From contig VSNB01000006.1 in assembly GCA_009774055.1 (NCBI GenBank), forward strand, positions 1-26,651: a DNA stretch of 26,651 nucleotides. Direction: 5' to 3'. Below are positions 23,499-26,651 of this stretch, piece by piece. This stretch comes from Clostridiales bacterium. GTDB lineage: Bacteria > Bacillota > Clostridia > Oscillospirales > Oscillospiraceae. Below the pieces are notes generated by a model. That model was not told where the DNA came from. It made no database searches and saw only the letters and a program-made list of their open reading frames with translations. Both the position numbers and the translations under genes were made by a program. Position 1 is the first letter of the stretch. Each line of letters starts with the position of its first letter.

Positions 23499-24242
23499 AT
23501 GCGCTATCTATACGCCGTGGAGACGGCGGCGCAGCTAAGCGCCTATGAAGCCATCGCCAACCGCCTCCGGCCCCGGCTGGAGGCGTATCTTCGCTTCCTG
23601 CGGGAGGAGTACGCCGTAGAATCGCCGCCCCGGGCCATCGTCTGGACGGGCCGGGAGATCGCCACGGAAGTGCTCAGCTCCGTCCCCGTCCCCGCCTATA
23701 CCAACGACTACCGGGTGATGTTCTGCCCGGAGCCGGCGGTCTGGCGGGAGATATACCTGCGCCAGCTGGACGGCCTGGAGGGCAATGCGGCAGAGGAAAT
23801 CCGCGCCTACTACGAAACCGCCGTAGGAGAAAACCATATCCTGTCCATCCTGGGCCACGAACTGGCCCACCACAGCGAGTGGTTCCCGGACGGCTTTGAG
23901 GACGAGCGGGAATCGGGCATCTGGTTCGAGGAGGGCATGGTGGAGTACATCGGCCGCCAGTACTTCCTCACGGAGGAGGAATTTGACCGGGAGGCCCGGA
24001 TCAACCGCCTGCTGGCCGCGCTTCTGGAGAGCCGGTACGGCGGCCATTCCCTGGAGAACTTCGGCGCGAAGACCTACGCGGGGGACTACGCCAGCATCTT
24101 CTTCGAGTACTGGCGCAGCTTCCTGGCAGTGGAGCGGCTGACGGTCCTCTTCGGGAGCGTAAAGGCAGTATTCCAGTCCTACCGGGAATGGTGCAAAAAT
24201 CCCGGCGGGCGGACGCTGGCGGAGTGGTTCGGCCTGGAGTGA
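23499..24242 (+). CDS. HExxH metallopeptidase-like protein
   Basis: A 247-aa protein with HELAHH (H120, E121, H124) and, 21 residues later, EEGMVEY with E145 as the likely third zinc ligand. This is the gluzincin (clan MA) arrangement, similar to peptidase MA-like families. No signal peptide or membrane segment is visible, so it should act in the cytosol. The N-terminal 110 residues are helical then beta (PPRAIVWTG, VMFCPEPAVW); the C-terminal third is helical and Trp/Tyr-rich. Its start lies 3 nt after the PilZ stop with GGGGAG upstream, so the two genes form an operon. Substrate unknown. Confidence 0.82.
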   Translation: MRYLYAVETAAQLSAYEAIANRLRPRLEAYLRFLREEYAVESPPRAIVWTGREIATEVLSSVPVPAYTNDYRVMFCPEPAVWREIYLRQLDGLEGNAAEEIRAYYETAVGENHILSILGHELAHHSEWFPDGFEDERESGIWFEEGMVEYIGRQYFLTEEEFDREARINRLLAALLESRYGGHSLENFGAKTYAGDYASIFFEYWRSFLAVERLTVLFGSVKAVFQSYREWCKNPGGRTLAEWFGLE

Positions 24243-24261
24243 AGCCCCGCTCTGCAAAAAG

Positions 24262-24311
24262 AATAGACTTCGCCCCCACCGCGATACGGCAGGGGCGAAG
24301 TCTATTTTTTC
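24262..24311. terminator. Bidirectional intrinsic terminator
   Basis: A perfect 15-bp stem (24262-24276 with 24292-24306) and a 15-nt loop. The plus strand ends in six T residues, and the minus strand reads TTCTTTTTG after the stem. It serves both the peptidase operon and the convergent membrane protein gene, whose stop codons flank it. Confidence 0.9.
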
Positions 24312-24314
24312 GTT

Positions 24315-26036
24315 TTACCGCAGCGCAACCTCCACGCCGTCCAGGATGCTCCCCTCGCCGGGGCGGTAGGTGATGGTCACCTGGTCGCCCTCGCTGAGGA
24401 TCACCGCCAGAGGCTGGTCCACAGCGGAGATCGTGTAGAAGGCGTCGTCTCCCATCAGCCTGATAAAGTACACCGTATTCCCGTCCAGCACGGCGGAGCG
24501 GATCTCGGCGATGGCGCCCTGGGCCGCCTCCGTACCGGAAAGGCTGGCGCTGCCGTCCACAATGCCGTTTCGGCCCAGCATGTTCAAGTAGTTCTGCTCG
24601 CATTGAGCCACGGTGTCGCCGGTGGCTACGATCTGATACTGCTGGACATTGACCATGGCGTATTTCTTCACCAGCTCGGCGGCGTCCTTCATGGCCATGA
24701 AGTAGGTGGGCTGGCCCCCCACGTTCAGCAGCAGAGGGAAGGTCGCCTGATAGCGCAGATTCTGAAGCTCGCCGTTGGCGGAGGCCATGGCGGAGTACTC
24801 GGTAGCACCGGCGCAGGAGTAGAACTTGCTCTCCTTGGTCCGCTGGTTGGTCAGCAGGAAGCCGATGTTGGACTGGTCGCCTCCGGTGGAGGTAATGCCG
24901 GTATAGACGTACACGTCGTCCCCCAGGGCCAGGTAGTTGTAGTCGTCGGTAGTGACGGTCACATCCCGCTGTCCGAAGAGGGAGTTCAGAAAGCCGTTGT
25001 GGTACATGCCGTAGTAATCGTACTGCTGCACGATGAGGCCGGCGGGATAGAGGTTGTCCACCCAGGCGGGGACCTCCTCATAGTACTGGCACTCGCCCGT
25101 AATGGCGTTGACCAGCACCGCGCCCCTGACGTCCGTCCCGCCGAAGAGGCCGATGGTCTTCACCAGCCTCGGGCAGATCCAGTAAGGGGTCCCCTCCTCG
25201 TTGACCTCCATCACAGGGTTGGAGAACATGTAGGTCGGGAAATGAAACCGCAGATGGCGGTAGAGGTTCCGCCCGAAGTGCTCTACATTTGTATACCGGA
25301 TGCCCTGCTCCAACCGTACCAGCTCCACATTCTGGGTCACCATGTCGATCAGAAGGTAGGCGGGCAGTCCGTCGGAGCGGTTCGTGAACCACTTGACCAG
25401 GTCGGCGTACATGAGGGTGGCGATGCGCACGGGGCGGCCCTTGTAGTTGATCTGGGTGTAATCGTCCACCACCTCGAACTGGGAAACCATGTCGCTGAGC
25501 TCGCCCAGCTTCCTATCGCCCAGCCGCTCGGCGGAGTATTTATCCAGCATGGGGATCTGGTCATAGGAAATTTCATCCACCTCGGCGGCGAAATCCCCCG
25601 CCTCGATCGGCAGCAGCTCCGCATAGGACTTGGCCCGGAAAATGACGCTGCCTACCAGCGTCCCCCCCAGGGACAGCGCCAGCAGAGCGACAGCCAGGAG
25701 CAGTGGGAGCTTGCACTGTTTTTTGACAAACTTAAAGTAGTGGCCCGCCCCCTCGCCCTGGAAGCCGGAGGTCACTACGGCGGAGGCGCAGTACACCGCG
25801 CACATCAGCAGGGCGAAGGCATAGAAGTCCGGGGACTGCAGATTCAGCGCGGGCAGCTCAAAGTAGAAGTAGACGGCGCCCACCAGGAGGGTAACGATCA
25901 GATTGATCGCCACCCGGGCGGCGGGGCTTTTGACCGCCTTTCTTGGTTTTTTCTGTTTCTGCGGACGCTGAGAGGGGGCTCCGCTTTCGAAGCCTTCCCA
26001 CTTGAAGCCGCCGGCGTCGCTGCCTGAAAATGCCAT
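24315..26036 (-). CDS. Conserved-type membrane protein of unknown function
   Basis: A 573-aa protein that I cannot place in a family with confidence. After a basic cytoplasmic N-terminus of about 50 residues (KPRKAVK) come three membrane helices: about 37-58 (INLIVTLLVGAVYFYF), 63-84, and about 103-125 (LPLLLAVALLALSLGGTLVGSVIF). The rest is a large, probably extracytoplasmic domain with many Tyr and Asp residues (VVDDYTQINYKG, YDYYGMYHNGFLNS, VYVYTGITSTGG) and a beta-rich C-terminus (EGDQVTITYRPGEG). The ATG at 26036 follows AAAGGAG; an upstream frame extension to 26138 lacks such support. It lies outside the flagellar operons and may not be motility-related. Confidence 0.8.
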   Translation of the reverse strand: MAFSGSDAGGFKWEGFESGAPSQRPQKQKKPRKAVKSPAARVAINLIVTLLVGAVYFYFELPALNLQSPDFYAFALLMCAVYCASAVVTSGFQGEGAGHYFKFVKKQCKLPLLLAVALLALSLGGTLVGSVIFRAKSYAELLPIEAGDFAAEVDEISYDQIPMLDKYSAERLGDRKLGELSDMVSQFEVVDDYTQINYKGRPVRIATLMYADLVKWFTNRSDGLPAYLLIDMVTQNVELVRLEQGIRYTNVEHFGRNLYRHLRFHFPTYMFSNPVMEVNEEGTPYWICPRLVKTIGLFGGTDVRGAVLVNAITGECQYYEEVPAWVDNLYPAGLIVQQYDYYGMYHNGFLNSLFGQRDVTVTTDDYNYLALGDDVYVYTGITSTGGDQSNIGFLLTNQRTKESKFYSCAGATEYSAMASANGELQNLRYQATFPLLLNVGGQPTYFMAMKDAAELVKKYAMVNVQQYQIVATGDTVAQCEQNYLNMLGRNGIVDGSASLSGTEAAQGAIAEIRSAVLDGNTVYFIRLMGDDAFYTISAVDQPLAVILSEGDQVTITYRPGEGSILDGVEVALR

Positions 26037-26173
26037 TTTATGCTCCTTTCTTTCTGCGGCCCTGCGGGCCGCTCCGCCTTCTTCTTTCTTCGTTGAAGGA
26101 TGTTTCGTTCCGCCCCTGCGGGGCGGCGGGGCTTTCATCTTGTTTTAGCTTCGCGCCTCGCCGGCGCGGGGGC

Positions 26174-26199
26174 CTTCTTTTCGCGCGAGCGAAAAGAAG
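26174..26199. repeat. Intergenic palindrome (REP-like candidate)
   Basis: An 11-bp perfect inverted repeat with CTTCTTTTCGC arms around GCGA. It resembles in style the 30-bp palindrome at 26611-26640, with pyrimidine/T-run arms and a CG core. The two may belong to a dispersed palindromic repeat family. Confidence 0.5.
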
Positions 26200-26209
26200 C
26201 AAAAGATCG

Positions 26210-26232
26210 CTCAAGGAACTACGTTCCTTGAG
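26210..26232 (-). terminator. Terminator-like hairpin
   Basis: A perfect 10-bp stem (CTCAAGGAAC/GTTCCTTGAG) with 3-nt loop. On the minus strand it is followed by cgatcTTTTgcttcTTTT, a plausible but interrupted U-tract. Confidence 0.45.
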
Positions 26233-26281
26233 AATCCTCCTCCATTACGGGGGCGTTTGTTTTTGCGCTTCCACTGTAGTC

Positions 26282-26511
26282 TGTCCGGTCTGAAGCAGGC
26301 GGCTCCCATGTATCGGGCGAAGCGTCTATCCGACGATGTTGTCGGCAGACCCTACCGTCTTACACGCTGGAGCTCCCGGGGCAGTTCCGTTAGAACGTCC
26401 CCCTAGCAGACGCTGCCCCTTTAACAGGCCGGCAGGCGGAGTTGGTCAACCGCCAAGCCACTAGATTAGATACCCGTAGGATCGGACATTCAGAGGCTTC
26501 GCCCACCAATC
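26282..26511 (+). ncRNA. Structured pseudoknotted noncoding RNA; possible raiA-motif RNA
   Basis: No protein is supported here, but the plus strand folds compactly. TGTCCGGTC (26282-26290) pairs with GATCGGACA (26480-26488). One pair is G-U in the plus-strand RNA but would be an A-C mismatch on the other strand, which favours plus orientation. Inside lie CCGAC/GTCGG (26330-26345), GGGGCAG/CTGCCCC (26378-26419) enclosing two small hairpins, and GGCGG/CCGCC (26435-26454). GGGCGAAGC (26315-26323) is perfectly complementary to GCTTCGCCC (26496-26504), outside the closing helix, giving a 9-bp pseudoknot. Size and location near flgM suggest the raiA-motif class, which is often next to comFC, but I cannot confirm this. 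6S RNA, SRP, RNase P and tmRNA hallmarks were not found. Confidence 0.6.
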
Positions 26512-26526
26512 AAACCCGCCGCACAG

Positions 26527-26580
26527 CCCTTTAACCCCCCGTATAGGGCAAAGGCGCGCACGCGCCTGCCCGTTAAGGGG
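26527..26580 (+). other. Nested hairpin 3' of the structured RNA
   Basis: CCCTTTAAC and GTTAAGGG pair with one bulged T. Inside them GGGCA-AA-GGCGC-gcac-GCGCC-TGCCC forms a long stem (about 26546-26571). It could be the 3' domain of the same transcript or a separate intergenic element. Confidence 0.45.
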
Positions 26581-26582
26581 TT

Positions 26583-26610
26583 CTTAGACCGTAGGTCTAA
26601 GCGCGTTTTT
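26583..26610 (+). terminator. Plus-strand intrinsic terminator candidate
   Basis: CTTAGACC-GTA-GGTCTAAG (8-bp stem, 3-nt loop) is followed by CGCG and five T residues (26606-26610). The 4-nt spacer before the T-run is not ideal. It would end a plus-strand RNA of about 330 nt containing the folded element. Confidence 0.5.
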
Positions 26611-26640
26611 GCTTACTTTTGCCGCGCGGCAAAAGTAAGC
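26611..26640. repeat. 30-bp perfect palindrome
   Basis: The 30 bases are an exact self-complement with arms GCTTACTTTTGCCGC. It directly follows the candidate terminator and continues its T-run. Likely a dispersed intergenic palindrome. Confidence 0.65.
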
Positions 26641-26651
26641 CGCCGTCCGGG

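Larger units (their letters stand above)
26037..26281. other. Palindrome-rich intergenic region
   Basis: No gene is seen in these 245 bp. Five hairpins follow each other: GCGGCCC-TGC-GGGCCGC (26056-26072), CCGCCCC-TGC-GGGGCGG (26110-26126), CGCGCC/GGCGCG (26152-26168), an 11-bp stem with GCGA loop (26174-26199) and a 10-bp stem with TAC loop (26210-26232). Minus-strand T-rich sequence follows the last one, so it may end minus-strand transcription from outside the window. Confidence 0.6.

Noticed and set aside
24500..24700. Open frame of 200 codons on the minus strand overlapping the terminator (24001-24603)
   Set aside because: It crosses the strong bidirectional terminator and two better-supported genes, and has Arg/Pro-rich shadow composition.
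26464..26474. Resemblance of GATTAGATACCC to the conserved 16S rRNA segment
   Set aside because: Only about 11 bases match and the surrounding sequence is unlike rRNA; probably coincidence or a local RNA motif.
26282..26511. tmRNA, RNase P RNA, SRP RNA or 6S RNA
   Set aside because: The hallmark segments (tmRNA T-arm and tag frame, RNase P GGAAGTCC core, SRP GGTAGCGG/GNAR loop) were not seen; a model search is still needed to exclude 6S.

Overview
The window is one continuous flagellar gene cluster. Nearly everything lies on the minus strand, with GC-rich coding sequence and strong AGGAGG-type ribosome binding sites. FliY (not FliN), FlbD, DUF6470/YviE, FliW with CsrA, and a TIGR02530-type flagellar operon protein point to a motile Gram-positive of class Clostridia. 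The GC-rich character and intergenic palindromes suggest an Oscillospiraceae-like gut organism. That assignment is an inference from style and gene content.

Layout, read in the direction of transcription (high to low coordinates):
(1) 26651-26037 is non-coding. It holds a run of perfect palindromes around a ~230-nt folded RNA on the plus strand, with a 9-bp closing helix and a 9-bp pseudoknot. It is the best candidate here for something not covered by ordinary annotation.
(2) 26036-24315 encodes an unrecognised membrane protein. A bidirectional terminator separates it from two convergent plus-strand genes (22854-24242): a PilZ protein and a soluble HExxH metallopeptidase-like protein.
(3) A divergent promoter region (22556-22853) leads into the late block flgM-flgN-flgK-flgL-yviE-fliW-csrA, the same order as the Bacillus subtilis locus.
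(4) A 393-bp gap carries a sigma-A-type promoter for the early/middle block: flgB-flgC-fliE-fliF-fliG-fliH-fliI-fliJ-(unknown 352 aa)-fliK-flgD-(TIGR02530)-flgE-flbD-motA-motB-fliM-fliY. This matches the B. subtilis fla/che order except that fliL is missing between motB and fliM, and an unrelated protein fills the usual ylxF/motE slot. fliY runs off the left edge.

Together the genes encode the MS-ring, switch, export ATPase and its regulators, rod, hook, hook-length control, hook-filament junction and stator. They also encode the FlgM and FliW/CsrA checkpoints that couple hook completion to filament production. FlgK (901 aa), FlgL (509 aa) and FlgD (9-aa repeats) carry lineage-specific expansions. 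No tRNA, rRNA, insertion sequence, phage gene or CRISPR array was seen.
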